Position numbers and translations under genes: made by a program. From assembly GCA_024279425.1 (NCBI GenBank), contig JAJRRO010000059.1, forward strand, positions 124,001-188,000: a stretch of DNA of 64,000 bases. Reading direction: 5' to 3'. Below are positions 8,034 to 18,213 of this stretch, one piece after another. The notes under the pieces are model-generated. The model was given only the letters and a program-made list of their open reading frames with translations, was not told where the DNA came from and did not search any database. Every line of letters begins with the position of its first letter. Within the stretch, counting starts at the first letter, position 1. This stretch comes from Bacteroidota bacterium (lineage in GTDB: Bacteria; Bacteroidota; Bacteroidia; Flavobacteriales; Flavobacteriaceae).

Positions 8034-8828
8034 ATGGCATTAGAATTATTCAACCTTAAGGGGAAAGTTGCTTTAGTTACAGGAAGCACCCACGGACTCG
8101 GAATGGCCATGGCCAAGGGGCTGGGGAAAGCTGGTGCAACTTTGGTAGTGAATGGCAGCTCATCGCAACAAAAAATTGATGATGCTGTAAAGCATTATGA
8201 ACATGAGGGCATCAAAGCCTTTGGTTACAAATTTAACGTGGCCGATGAAACCCAGGTCATCGAGGCCATCAGCAAGATTCAAAGTAAAGTAGGCCCTATA
8301 GACATACTGGTCAATAATGCAGGGATCATCAAGCGTACACCTTTGGAAGAAATGGAAGTGGCCGATTTCAAAGAGGTCATAGATATTGATTTGGTAAGTC
8401 CGTTTATTATGTCGAAACATGTCGTCAAAAGTATGATAGCACGAAAACAAGGAAAAATTATCAATATTTGCTCGATGATGAGTGAACTTGGTAGAAATAC
8501 TGTGGGCGCCTATGCTGCGGCCAAGGGCGGACTCAAAATGCTCACTCAGAACATGGCTACGGAATGGGCCAAGCACAACATACAGATCAACGGTATTGGT
8601 CCTGGTTATTTTGCCACCGAGCAAACGGCTCCTATTCGGGTTGATGGTCATCCGTTCAATGATTTTATAGTAAACCGAACCCCGGCAGCAAAGTGGGGCG
8701 ACCCTAACGACTTGGCCGGTGCTGCGATTTTCTTGGCCTCAAGGGCCAGTGATTTTGTAAACGGGCATATTTTGTATGTGGATGGCGGAATTTTGGCAAC
8801 TATCGGAAAACCGTCCAACGAAAACTAA
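8034..8828 (+). CDS. kduD: 2-dehydro-3-deoxy-D-gluconate 5-dehydrogenase (SDR)
   Basis: A 264-residue classical short-chain dehydrogenase that reduces 2,5-diketo-3-deoxygluconate to 2-keto-3-deoxygluconate (KDG). It has the NAD(P) site TGSTHGLGMAMA near residue 17, the NNAG motif, the catalytic Ser in INICSMMSELGR and Tyr-Lys in AYAAAKGG. The GRNTVGAYAAAKGGLKMLT segment and the C-terminal LASRASDFVNGHILYVDGG fit KduD and gluconate 5-dehydrogenase. It lies 4 bp after kduI and probably shares its transcript. The KDG formed would be used by kdgK and kdgA at 42331-44070. Confidence 0.93.
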   Translation: MALELFNLKGKVALVTGSTHGLGMAMAKGLGKAGATLVVNGSSSQQKIDDAVKHYEHEGIKAFGYKFNVADETQVIEAISKIQSKVGPIDILVNNAGIIKRTPLEEMEVADFKEVIDIDLVSPFIMSKHVVKSMIARKQGKIINICSMMSELGRNTVGAYAAAKGGLKMLTQNMATEWAKHNIQINGIGPGYFATEQTAPIRVDGHPFNDFIVNRTPAAKWGDPNDLAGAAIFLASRASDFVNGHILYVDGGILATIGKPSNEN

Positions 8829-8839
8829 CCTTTTATTTT

Positions 8840-11800
8840 ATGGGCAATCATTCAAAATTTAGTGGGTTCATTCCTTGGCAGTGGACAGCAATACTCTTGT
8901 TATTCCTTTCCACTTTAGTAGGATGTACCAATTATGATTATTCTTCCTTAAATGCCAATCTACCAGAAACGGTTGACTTTAATTATCATATTAGGCCTAT
9001 TCTTTCCGATCGCTGCTTTTCCTGTCATGGTCCGGACAAAAATGCCCTAAAAGCTGACCTAAGATTGGACCTTGAAGAAGGTGCCTTAACGAAAAAATTG
9101 AAATCAGGAGGCCATGCCTTTGCCTCCGGGAACATTGGAAGAAGTGAAGCTTTTTCTCGGATTACCTCCACCGACGAAGAACAAAAAATGCCTCCGACAG
9201 CATCTGGGTTAAAACTATCTGAACGTGAAGTGGCCTTGATTGCCAAATGGATTGATCAAGGGGCTGAATATAAACCGCATTGGGCATTTATCGCACCCAA
9301 AATCTCTCAATTACCAGAAGTGAAAAAGACCAATTGGGTTAAAAACCCTATTGATAAATTTGTACTTCAAAAGTTAGAAGGTTCGAATTTGGAACCTAAC
9401 GTCCAAGCCTCCAAAGAAATTTTGTTGCGAAGAGCCACGCTTGACCTGACAGGACTACCACCAACCCTCGAAGAAATTGACGCATTTATGGCCGACAAAG
9501 CACCTGATGCATTTGAAAAAGTTGTGGATCGGTTGCTGAACTCCCTACGTTATGGTGAGCGTATGGCGCTAGAATGGTTGGATGTGGCCCGGTATGCAGA
9601 CTCTAATGGGTATTCGCAAGATGGATTACGAACTATGTGGCCTTGGCGTGATTGGGTAATCGACGCCTTTAACGACAATATGCCATTTGATCAATTTTTA
9701 ACATGGCAAGTGGCAGGTGACAAACTTCCAAATGCTACAACAGACCAAAGACTGGCGTCCGGTTTTTTGCGAAACAATCGCCTCAATGGTGAAGGAGGCA
9801 TTGTAGATGAAGAGTATAGGGTAGAATATGCAATAGACCGAACAGAAACCGTGGCAACCAGTATGATGGGTATAACAATGCAGTGTGCACGGTGCCACGA
9901 CCATAAATATGATCCCATCTCCCAAGAAGAGTACTTTCAGATGTTCGCCTTTTTTAATAGTGCCAACGAATCAGGTTTGTCACAAAACGATGGAAATTCT
10001 GGCCCTCAAGTGTTACTCACTACCCCTGAGGTTGAAGAAAAAATAGCCCTTATCAACTCTCGTATTTCCGCTAAAGAAGATGTATTAAGCGCTTTGATGG
10101 AGGAACCAATAGCAGCACATGCAATTACTCAGAAAGAAATTGATTTGGCACCCATCATTCATTTGGATTTTGATGAAGAGGCCCTGAGTTTCAGCAATAA
10201 AGTCAACAGCAAAATCACTATAGATTCTGATAGTGATATAGAATCAGTGAATCACAATTTAGGTCGCGCTGTTAAATTTACTGGGTTTGACGGGGTACAT
10301 CTGAATAGTAAATATATTGACTTTGATCGGGCAGATAAGTTTTCATTTTCTTTCTGGTTCAAATCAAATCACCAAGAACAGCATATGACAGTCCTTAATC
10401 ATTTGAGCGGAGGTGGTTCTAGCTACAAAGGCTATGATATATCTGTTATTGATAGCATGCTAACATTCCGGCTGGTAAGGGCATGGCCAGCCCATCTTAT
10501 TGCTGTAAGCACTCCAAAACCAATTGAAAAGAATAAATGGGCTCATTATGTGTTCACCTATGACGGTTCGAGCAAAGCGCAAGGAGTTCAGGTCTACATA
10601 AACGGAAAGCTCGTTGAAAAAAAAATTACGCTTGATCGGCTAAACCAAAATATCAGCAATGGAAAAAACCGGCTGAGTATTGGTGGCAGACCGGGCTATA
10701 TTACAGAGATCAATGGGAAAGGTAGTATTGATGACCTAAAAGTGTTTACCAAAGAACTAAGCCCTGTTGAAGTGAATGCCATTTATAGAGGAACATCTTT
10801 AGTACCACCATCTGTCCCCCATGAATCGCTAAAGAAGCATTACTATGTGAACAATGACAAGGATATCATGGCCTTGCGAGATACCATAACCCAATTAAAC
10901 AGGCAAAGAAATAGCATCCAAGATACGCTTATGGGCGTCATGGTGATGGAGGACTTACCAGAACCCAGGCCCACACATATTCTTGAGCGAGGAGGGTATG
11001 AAATTAAAGGGAAACAGGTGTTTCCAAACACGCCCAAGACCATTATGAGCTTTGCAGATAGTCTTCCCAAAAACAGATTGGGACTCGCCCATTGGCTGGT
11101 GAATAAAAACAATCCACTAACAGCTCGGGTAATAGTCAATAGGTTTTGGAAAATGTATTTTGGACAAGGTATTGTAAAGACTGTTGAGGATTTTGGAAGT
11201 CAGGGATCGTTGCCATCGCACCCTGATCTTCTAGACTGGCTGGCATTGGAGTTTATAAACTCCAGGTGGGACATTAAGGCATTACAAAAACTGATTGTCA
11301 TGTCTGCTACCTATCAGCAATCATCAAAGGTCTCAGCCGATAAAAGAAAGAATGACCCATCTAACACACTCCTTTCAAGAGGAGCTACTACCCGGTTGCA
11401 AGCTGAAACCATACGGGATTGTGCCCTATCAGCTAGCGGTTTACTGAACCTGGACATTGGTGGGATCAGTGTTAAGCCTTATCAGCCAGCAGGGCTTTGG
11501 TCCGAAAAGGGGGAATTCAGTGTTTTAAAAAATTACCATCAAGATCACGGGAAAAAACTATCGAGAAGAGGACTCTATACCTTTTGGCGACGAACTTCCC
11601 CATTGCCGGCCATGACCTTATTCGATGCACCGACCCGCGATAATTGTACTGTAAGACGACAACAGACCAATACTCCTTTACAGGCACTCGTACTGATGAA
11701 CGACCCCCAATTTGTAGAAGCCATGAGGGTATTATCTGAAAGGGTAATCCGTGAGAACAGCACAAAAAAAAATCAAATAGTGCAGGCACACCGATTGCTT

Positions 11801-12016
11801 ACAGGTAGAAAGCCCATTGATGAGGTATTGACATTACTGCTTCAGCTTGAGCAAGATACCCGCGAGAAGTTTTTACATCATCCAGAATCTGCGAAGGAAT
11901 TGTTAGGGATAGGAGAATATCCAGTGGATTCAAGATTACCTTCTCTGGAAGTTGCGGCAATGACCGTGGTGAACAATACACTATTAAGTTTGGACGAAAC
12001 CATTATGAAGCGCTAA
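8840..12016 (+). CDS. Haem c (PSCyt1)-DUF1549-LamG-DUF1553 lipoprotein
   Basis: A 1058-residue secreted lipoprotein (lipobox LVGC near residue 29). In order: PSCyt1 cytochrome-like domain with CFSCHGPD (about residue 58); DUF1549 starting at NPIDKFVLQKL (about 170) with a second haem-type motif CARCHDHKYDP (about 350); a concanavalin-type LamG domain (about 445-650, FSFSFWFKSN, VYINGKL, LSIGGRPGY); and DUF1553 (about 744-1050, GLAHWLVNKNNPLTARVIVNRFW and NTPLQALVLMNDP). The family is common in Planctomycetes and marine glycan degraders; its reaction is not established. It starts 11 bp after kduD and is followed by its usual DUF1501 partner. The LamG insert suggests carbohydrate binding. Confidence 0.88.
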   Translation: MGNHSKFSGFIPWQWTAILLLFLSTLVGCTNYDYSSLNANLPETVDFNYHIRPILSDRCFSCHGPDKNALKADLRLDLEEGALTKKLKSGGHAFASGNIGRSEAFSRITSTDEEQKMPPTASGLKLSEREVALIAKWIDQGAEYKPHWAFIAPKISQLPEVKKTNWVKNPIDKFVLQKLEGSNLEPNVQASKEILLRRATLDLTGLPPTLEEIDAFMADKAPDAFEKVVDRLLNSLRYGERMALEWLDVARYADSNGYSQDGLRTMWPWRDWVIDAFNDNMPFDQFLTWQVAGDKLPNATTDQRLASGFLRNNRLNGEGGIVDEEYRVEYAIDRTETVATSMMGITMQCARCHDHKYDPISQEEYFQMFAFFNSANESGLSQNDGNSGPQVLLTTPEVEEKIALINSRISAKEDVLSALMEEPIAAHAITQKEIDLAPIIHLDFDEEALSFSNKVNSKITIDSDSDIESVNHNLGRAVKFTGFDGVHLNSKYIDFDRADKFSFSFWFKSNHQEQHMTVLNHLSGGGSSYKGYDISVIDSMLTFRLVRAWPAHLIAVSTPKPIEKNKWAHYVFTYDGSSKAQGVQVYINGKLVEKKITLDRLNQNISNGKNRLSIGGRPGYITEINGKGSIDDLKVFTKELSPVEVNAIYRGTSLVPPSVPHESLKKHYYVNNDKDIMALRDTITQLNRQRNSIQDTLMGVMVMEDLPEPRPTHILERGGYEIKGKQVFPNTPKTIMSFADSLPKNRLGLAHWLVNKNNPLTARVIVNRFWKMYFGQGIVKTVEDFGSQGSLPSHPDLLDWLALEFINSRWDIKALQKLIVMSATYQQSSKVSADKRKNDPSNTLLSRGATTRLQAETIRDCALSASGLLNLDIGGISVKPYQPAGLWSEKGEFSVLKNYHQDHGKKLSRRGLYTFWRRTSPLPAMTLFDAPTRDNCTVRRQQTNTPLQALVLMNDPQFVEAMRVLSERVIRENSTKKNQIVQAHRLLTGRKPIDEVLTLLLQLEQDTREKFLHHPESAKELLGIGEYPVDSRLPSLEVAAMTVVNNTLLSLDETIMKR

Positions 12017-12060
12017 TGGATAGATAGCCCATTGAATAAATGAACAATAAGCAGTAAAAA

Positions 12061-13557
12061 ATGAATTTTTCCGACCTTGATAAAATGCACAAACATCCCT
12101 TGATCTCTCATGGGTTGCATATGAACAGACGCAATTTTCTGACCAAGACCGGCATTGGTATAGGTGGCCTGGCCTTGGCCTCAATGGCCAACCCCATACA
12201 GGCATTTGGGAACATTGGGCAAAATTCTAATGAAGGTGCTATTCCAGAGGGAATCAGACATTTTGCACCTAGGGCGAAAAGGGTAATCTATCTTTTTCAA
12301 AGTGGGGGGCCATCACAGCATGACCTGTTCGATCATAAGCCGTTGCTTCAAAAGATGGATGGTCAGGAATTACCAGATTCTGTTCGGAACGGACAACGGG
12401 TAACGGGCATGACGGCAGGCCAAAAATCCTTTCCCCTGGCAGGTGCCCAATTTGATTTTAAACGGTATGGTAAATCGGGTATTTGGGTAAGTGAGCTATT
12501 GCCACATACGGCAGCTATTGCAGATGAGATCTGTGTTATCAAGTCTATGCATACTGAAGCTATCAACCACGATCCGGCCTTAACTTTTTTCCAGACAGGT
12601 TCACAGCAACACGGTAGGCCCTGTATTGGGTCTTGGCTAAGTTATGGGTTGGGAAGTGAGAATAAGAACTTGCCAGAGTTTTGTGTTTTACTATCCAATG
12701 GAACGGGAAAAACCAATGCCCAGCCCCTTTCCGCTCGATTGTGGGGAAGTGGTTTTCTACCCTCCCTACATCAAGGAGTACAATTCCGTTCAGGTAAGGA
12801 CCCTGTGCTTTATCTATCCAATGCTTCGGGAATAGATGCGCAGACCAGAAGAAAAATGTTGGATTATTTTAGTGAAATTGAAGCCTTACACTATAAGGCT
12901 GAGCAAGATCCAGAAATCCAAACACGTATTGCCCAGTACGAAATGGCCTATCGCATGCAATCATCGGTTCCCGAAATGATGAATGTCTCTGGAGAGACAC
13001 AGGCCACATATGATCTTTACGGTCCTGAATCAAAAGTTCCTGGAACCTATGCCGCCAACTGTCTTTTGGCAAGACGACTGATCGAAAGGGATGTGAATTT
13101 TGTTCAATTATATCATAGGGGCTGGGATCAGCATTATAATTTGCCCAAGAACCTTACCAACCAGTGTAGGGATACCGATCAAGCTTCGTCAGCATTGGTA
13201 ATGGATTTAAAACAGCGTGGGTTGCTAGAAGACACTTTGGTTATTTGGGGGGGTGAATTTGGCAGGACAAACTATTCTCAGGGTATTTTGGAAAAGGGCA
13301 ATTATGGCCGGGACCATCATCCGCGTTGCTTTACCATGTGGATGGCAGGCGCAGGAGTCAAAAAGGGTTTCAGTTACGGCGAAACAGATGAGTTTGGTTA
13401 TAATATTATTAAATCCCCTGTGCATGTTCATGACTTTCAGGCTACATTATTGCACTTGTTGGGGCTAGACCATAAAAAACTGACTTTTAAACATCAAGGT
13501 CGTCGATATAGACTTACCGACGTACATGGAGAAGTCGTAAAAGAAATACTGAGCTAA
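12061..13557 (+). CDS. DUF1501 Tat-exported protein (alkaline phosphatase superfamily fold)
   Basis: A protein of 498 residues with a twin-arginine signal (NRRNFLTKTGIGIGGLAL, about 22-40). The DUF1501 family is related to the sulfatase/alkaline phosphatase superfamily. Family features present are VIYLFQSGGPSQHDLFDHKP, the SYGLGSENKNLPEF block, QLYHRGWDQHYNLP with Asp/His ligand-like residues, IWGGEFGRTN and GRDHHPRCFTMWMAGAGVK. It is exported folded, so it may acquire its metal in the cytoplasm. It follows the DUF1549/DUF1553 gene by 44 bp and ends the kdu operon; the same gene order recurs at 35185-30912. Function unproven. Confidence 0.85.
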   Translation: MNFSDLDKMHKHPLISHGLHMNRRNFLTKTGIGIGGLALASMANPIQAFGNIGQNSNEGAIPEGIRHFAPRAKRVIYLFQSGGPSQHDLFDHKPLLQKMDGQELPDSVRNGQRVTGMTAGQKSFPLAGAQFDFKRYGKSGIWVSELLPHTAAIADEICVIKSMHTEAINHDPALTFFQTGSQQHGRPCIGSWLSYGLGSENKNLPEFCVLLSNGTGKTNAQPLSARLWGSGFLPSLHQGVQFRSGKDPVLYLSNASGIDAQTRRKMLDYFSEIEALHYKAEQDPEIQTRIAQYEMAYRMQSSVPEMMNVSGETQATYDLYGPESKVPGTYAANCLLARRLIERDVNFVQLYHRGWDQHYNLPKNLTNQCRDTDQASSALVMDLKQRGLLEDTLVIWGGEFGRTNYSQGILEKGNYGRDHHPRCFTMWMAGAGVKKGFSYGETDEFGYNIIKSPVHVHDFQATLLHLLGLDHKKLTFKHQGRRYRLTDVHGEVVKEILS

Positions 13558-13785
13558 TTCCATTAAACCTTCAAAGTCAACGGTCTGAGTTGATCCAGGA
13601 CACAGAATACTATCAATTAATCATAAAGTCCAAAGGATTTATCCTGAAATTATGTTTCATACAAGTCAAACAGTCTAAATTATAAATCAAAGTGGCAATT
13701 AATTTGAATGTTACATAGAAATGGATATGTTTACAGAACCATTTTAATTAGAATCTTCTACCGTAACCGGACTAAATAAATTTTG

Positions 13786-14463
13786 ATGCCTGTTAAAAAA
13801 ATCGATTCAATCGACCCTCTTCTTTGTAGTAACAAATATGAACCTCTTACAGTATATGAGAGGGTTGAGCAGTTATATAAGGATTTTAATGAGGGTGAGA
13901 TCATGCTTACTTCATCTTTCGCTGCGACTTCTGCATTTCTTTTAAAGGTCTTCTCGGATGTAAATAAGAATCAAAAAATATACTTTATTGACACTGGCTA
14001 TCATTTTAAGGAAACACTTATTTATAAAGAATACTTAACCCAACTTTATGACTTAAACGTTATAAACATTAATGCTACCAAAGAAGAACATGAATTCACA
14101 TCAAGTAACAAATTATGGTTAGAGCGACCAAATGAATGCTGTCGTATTAATAAGGTAAAACCACTTGAAAAGCTCAAAAGCCAATATAATATATGGGTAA
14201 GCGGTTTAATGCAATGGCAAAGTGACTTCAGAAATACATTAAACTTTTTCGAAAATAGAGATAGCATAACAAAATTTTATCCTTTACTGGACATTGATTT
14301 TGAATATAGAGACCAGTTCATAAAGGACCACCATTTGCCTTTTCATCCATTAAAATCTAAAGGATACTCTTCCATAGGATGTGAGCATTGTACAGTTCCC
14401 GGGAATGACAGATCAGGTAGATGGAATAATTCCCCTAAAACTGAATGCGGCCTTCATTTATAA
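13786..14463 (+). CDS. cysH: Adenylylsulfate (APS)-type reductase, CysH family
   Basis: A cytoplasmic protein of 226 residues that reduces activated sulfate to sulfite. The PP-loop nucleotide site reads LTSSFAATSAF (about 41-51). The four cysteines of the [4Fe-4S] type are present as ECCRINKVKPL and GCEHCTVPG, and the catalytic Cys sits in the terminal ECGLH. The CC...CxxC pattern indicates APS rather than PAPS as substrate. The start is the ATG at 13786, preferred to the TTG directly before it. It stands alone, 228 bp after the DUF1501 gene, with no other cys genes nearby; placement next to sulfatases may be meaningful or accidental. Confidence 0.88.
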   Translation: MPVKKIDSIDPLLCSNKYEPLTVYERVEQLYKDFNEGEIMLTSSFAATSAFLLKVFSDVNKNQKIYFIDTGYHFKETLIYKEYLTQLYDLNVININATKEEHEFTSSNKLWLERPNECCRINKVKPLEKLKSQYNIWVSGLMQWQSDFRNTLNFFENRDSITKFYPLLDIDFEYRDQFIKDHHLPFHPLKSKGYSSIGCEHCTVPGNDRSGRWNNSPKTECGLHL

Positions 14464-14558
14464 AATTTCAAATTCGTTGGGCAATACCAATTCTATTCAT
14501 ATTCGTTTGAGCGGCTCATGATAGATTTGGGTTAACAGGAAGCTCTTTCTTGTAATGA

Positions 14559-14798
14559 CACTCTAGTCAGGTTGCCTCTGAAGTATCCAGCCTTAAAATA
14601 AAGGTCATTGATAAAAATGGGGATATAAAGAACATTACTGGTAAAATCCCTTCGCTCGATTCGTTTCAAAAAACAAAATTAACTTTGAAAGTGGACATGG
14701 ACCATCAAGAAAACGAGGAGTTAAACCTTGAAGTAACCATTTTCCCAAAGAATCAAAGCCCAGTTTTATTGCATGGAAGCATAATCTTGAAAAAGTAA
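14559..14798 (+). pseudogene. C-terminal relic of a beta-rich protein
   Basis: From 14559 a frame runs to the TAA at 14796-14798 and encodes about 79 residues with clear coding character and a beta-sandwich pattern (VSSLKIKVIDKNGDIKNI, KLTLKVDMDHQ, LNLEVTIFPK, SIILKK). It has no start codon and a stop just upstream, so it looks like the end of a degraded exported or sugar-binding protein. The remainder of 14464-14868 shows no other gene. Confidence 0.45.
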
Positions 14799-14868
14799 GT
14801 CAAACCGATATAGATTTTATCTTTCCCGGAATTTCCACAGTTAGAAAAAAAATAAACATCCCATAAAT

Positions 14869-16482
14869 TTACCCGCTTACTTCTTTGGGTTTTGGAAACT
14901 TTCTCATGCGTGAATACCTTTTGTAACTATCAAAAATTTCAGTGTCAGGGCCTACTACCCTAGGATCCTTCGATTTTTTTAATTCCTTCATTAATTCCTT
15001 TTGCAACGTGCTTTCAATAGACCTGAATTCCTGTTTTCCAGATAGATTATTTAAACAAAAGGGATCATTTTGGACATCATATAACTCCACCTCGGGCCGT
15101 TTCCCATGTGCAAGGTCAAAATACCTGCGAATATTTTCATCCTCATAATTTTCAATAATGTACGTTTTTGTAGGACAATCATCAATATCGGTAAATGCTC
15201 CATGCGAAATATAAGCACCGTTTTCATCCAAACCGTACATTGGCAACAAGGCAGTAGTGTCCTTGGGACTATATTTTACGGGTGCCCCTGCCGGCCAACG
15301 CTCAGGTTTCATATTCCAGATGTACATGAAATCCTTGTTTCGAATAACGCGCTGTGGATACCCCCAATTTTGATATCTGGAAGAGGAATGCCGCTCCCTA
15401 CCTGCAAAGACGTACTGCCTTGTATCGGAAACAACTCCTTGTTCTTTGGATTGTAGGATAGAGAGTATACTTTTTCCAGAAATGGGAAGCATCCCTTTAG
15501 TAGTTGTTCTAGTGAGTTCAAGGATGGTGGGTGCCAAATCAACGAAACTGATAGGGTCTTTGACGATTCTACCTCCTGGGAAATTTTTGGGAAAACGAAT
15601 AGCCATGGGCACATGAACGCCATATTCAAAACTATTGGCCTTGGCACGTGGAAAAGGCATCCCATTATCCGCAGTAACCATTACAATGGTATTCTCCAGT
15701 TCTCCTATTTCATCAAGATATTCCAGCATTCTTTCTAGATGCAGGTCAAACCACTCAATTTCAACTGCATAATCCAACATATCGCCCCGGGTAACTTCAT
15801 TGTCAGGAAGAAATCCAGGAACTACTGCATCCTCCAACTTTTTACCCATACGTTTCCAGGAGCCCTTTTCATAGGATCTATGGGGTTCCTTGGCTCCGTA
15901 CCAAAAGAAAAATGGCTCTTTTTTCCGGGTGTTCTCCATGAAATATTTAAAATTCTCGAAATAATTTGTCGCATCAATTCCACTGGCAAAGCGTTCATCG
16001 GTATTGGGTTCATATTTTATCTCACTATGGGCCACGCCGCCTGCATTGGTTTCTCGAAACAATGAATCCTGCTCTTGCTCTGCATATCGAAAGGGACCCA
16101 CACCTTTCCCAGTTCTTCCTGTCGTATATCCATTATTTTCAAGAAGGTCAATAAATGAAACATGTTTTTTCAACCAAGAAGAGGCATGCTGGCCAGATTG
16201 TTCATTTTGCCAATGATAACGGCCTGTGACAATTGAACTTCTGGAAGGTGCACAACCGGGCGATCCTGCAATGCAATTGGAAAAATAAATTCCTTCACTG
16301 GCTACCCTGTCAAATGCGGGTGTTTTAATGAATTGACTTCCTTCAAAACTGGTGTGTCCAAAAGATTGATCATCACTAATAGCAAAAAGAATGTTAGGAC
16401 GTTTTTGATCCGGAGCATCTTCCTTACAACCTATAATAGCCATTATTAGAAATGCAGTGCTACATATAGTTTTTAGTTTCAT
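14869..16482 (-). CDS. Type I sulfatase (lipoprotein), N-sulfoglucosamine sulfohydrolase-like
   Basis: A 537-residue lipoprotein (lipobox IIGC near residue 19). The metal site begins RPNILFAISDDQSFGH, and the formylglycine motif is CAPSRSSIVTGR (about residue 77 onward), which a formylglycine-generating enzyme would convert. TGRTGKGVGP, FFFWYGAKEPHRSYE and VMVTADNGMPFPRAK give the other conserved His, Asp and Asn residues. The overall pattern resembles the heparan N-sulfatase branch (S1_8-like), but the exact subfamily is uncertain. Expected to desulfate oligosaccharides in the periplasm or at the surface. Last gene of the GH92 operon, 28 bp after the acetylesterase. Confidence 0.85.
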   Translation of the reverse strand: MKLKTICSTAFLIMAIIGCKEDAPDQKRPNILFAISDDQSFGHTSFEGSQFIKTPAFDRVASEGIYFSNCIAGSPGCAPSRSSIVTGRYHWQNEQSGQHASSWLKKHVSFIDLLENNGYTTGRTGKGVGPFRYAEQEQDSLFRETNAGGVAHSEIKYEPNTDERFASGIDATNYFENFKYFMENTRKKEPFFFWYGAKEPHRSYEKGSWKRMGKKLEDAVVPGFLPDNEVTRGDMLDYAVEIEWFDLHLERMLEYLDEIGELENTIVMVTADNGMPFPRAKANSFEYGVHVPMAIRFPKNFPGGRIVKDPISFVDLAPTILELTRTTTKGMLPISGKSILSILQSKEQGVVSDTRQYVFAGRERHSSSRYQNWGYPQRVIRNKDFMYIWNMKPERWPAGAPVKYSPKDTTALLPMYGLDENGAYISHGAFTDIDDCPTKTYIIENYEDENIRRYFDLAHGKRPEVELYDVQNDPFCLNNLSGKQEFRSIESTLQKELMKELKKSKDPRVVGPDTEIFDSYKRYSRMRKFPKPKEVSG

Positions 16483-16510
16483 ATAACTAGGGATTTTACA
16501 TTACTAGGAA

Positions 16511-18067
16511 TCAAGGAAAATCCAAGTGAATGTTCCCTTCGGTGGTGTCTTTCCAATTGTCCGTTTTAAAGGGTGAAACCGGTAAATTAATTTCATTATA
16601 AAGATTGGTAACCAAAGCATTGGACCAACCAAACCTGACCGATACAGGCCTTTTCACTTTATTGGACCAAACTTTTAATTGGTTGCCATTTATAATTTCA
16701 GCTTTGGCCTTAACAAACTTCTGATCTTTTCCAGCAATCGTTAAGCCCACGATTTCAACCCCTCTGGCTTTTAGTACTTGCGCATGGCTAAAACTCAAAA
16801 CCATTGTATTGCCTTCAATTTGGTGTGATGTATTTAGTGGACTAGTGTATTCCCCTTCCCATTTTTTATAATCATTGTGCAGGGCCAACATCGCCAGCCG
16901 TTTGCCTACTGGTTGCTTTCCCCGAGGATGTATATCGTTAACTTGGGCAATATCTGTGATGACCACCATTCCTGTATTTTTCACAAGATTTAAAGTCTTA
17001 AGCTGTGCGTCCCTTAATTCGGCCGATTTTATACCTTCAAAATCGTTATAATGATAAGGGGCTATTTGCACATAATAGAAAGGGAAATCTCCCTGATCCC
17101 AAGCATTCCTCCAGCTTTTTATCATAGCAGGAAACAAGGTTCTGTATTGATGTGCCCGTTGCACATTCGATTCTCCCTGATACCAAAGGGCACCTTTTAT
17201 AGAATAGGCTTTTATGGGATGAATCATTCCATTGTACAAGGCAAAAGGAATGTGTTGATCTCCAGGTAAGTTGCGTTTGGGTCGTGAAGCCCAATCAAAT
17301 TCTTCTCCTTCTTTTTGTTTGGCCCGCCACTCTGCTGTGGTTTTTATCCAATTGAAACGGTATTCCTTCAGTTTGGCTTCATGCTCATCATACCAATCCA
17401 CAATATCTTGATGTCCTTCTTGTGCTGCGGTTCCCTTGTCAATCCATGCCTGGGCTCCTGAACCGCCCCAAGCCGAAATGATCAATCCTACCGGCACATC
17501 GAGTTCTTTGCATAAATTTCTGCCAAAAAAATAGGCGATGGCACTTTTATCAATGGTACTTTCGGATGTGCTTACTTCCCATCGACCATTGACATCTTCT
17601 TGCGGTTCCCAAGCCAGTGTATTGGGAACATGGAAAAATCGAATGGATGGATATTTGGCATTTTTGAATTCTTCATAGGCATTGTTCGAATTTTTCACCG
17701 TCCAGGCCATATTGGATTGCCCAGAACATAGCCAAACCTCACCGATCAATACATTTCTAAGGAATACCTCATTTTTCCCTTTCAGAATAATTTGATGTGG
17801 AGTATGGCTTCCTGCAGGGGTAGATAGCTCTGTCTTCCAATTACCTTGGTTATCTGCTTGTACAGCTATTTCAGTTCCCCAACTGGCCATGATGCGAATA
17901 TGTTCACCGGGATCAGCACTCCCCCACAATTTAGCACCTGTATTTTGCTGCAACACCATATGGTCTCCAAAAACAGCGGGCAGCTTTACATCTGCCCGTA
18001 ATAGGATTGGCATAATCAATAGTCCTAAGAGAGTAATCCTTGTCAATGTTTTAAAAATGTGCTTCAT
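16511..18067 (-). CDS. Sialate O-acetylesterase family protein (SASA)
   Basis: A 518-residue exported carbohydrate esterase. A signal peptide (LLGLLIMPILLRAD) is followed by the family opening VKLPAVFGDHMVLQQ. The nucleophile Ser is in CSGQSNMAW (about 116-124), and ALWYQGESNV and DIHPRGKQPVGKRLA (with the catalytic His) complete the SGNH-type site. Despite the family name, members in glycan loci remove acetyl groups from various sugars. It lies inside the minus-strand GH92 operon next to two sulfatases, so removing substituents from a decorated polysaccharide is likely. Confidence 0.85.
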   Translation of the reverse strand: MKHIFKTLTRITLLGLLIMPILLRADVKLPAVFGDHMVLQQNTGAKLWGSADPGEHIRIMASWGTEIAVQADNQGNWKTELSTPAGSHTPHQIILKGKNEVFLRNVLIGEVWLCSGQSNMAWTVKNSNNAYEEFKNAKYPSIRFFHVPNTLAWEPQEDVNGRWEVSTSESTIDKSAIAYFFGRNLCKELDVPVGLIISAWGGSGAQAWIDKGTAAQEGHQDIVDWYDEHEAKLKEYRFNWIKTTAEWRAKQKEGEEFDWASRPKRNLPGDQHIPFALYNGMIHPIKAYSIKGALWYQGESNVQRAHQYRTLFPAMIKSWRNAWDQGDFPFYYVQIAPYHYNDFEGIKSAELRDAQLKTLNLVKNTGMVVITDIAQVNDIHPRGKQPVGKRLAMLALHNDYKKWEGEYTSPLNTSHQIEGNTMVLSFSHAQVLKARGVEIVGLTIAGKDQKFVKAKAEIINGNQLKVWSNKVKRPVSVRFGWSNALVTNLYNEINLPVSPFKTDNWKDTTEGNIHLDFP

Positions 18068-18213
18068 GATTTATACTATTTTACTATTAATTTATCGTAC
18101 TGTCTCGCTAAAGATATAAGATCACATGTTTCGACTTGGCTCAACACAGGTCGTTTTTAGACATAATATCAAAGACTTGATTTTAACCTGTTTACATTGG
18201 AGAATCGAATTGA

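Noticed and set aside
8160-8651. 163-codon open frame on the minus strand inside kduD
   Set aside because: Antisense shadow of a strongly conserved gene; the product has no domain likeness.
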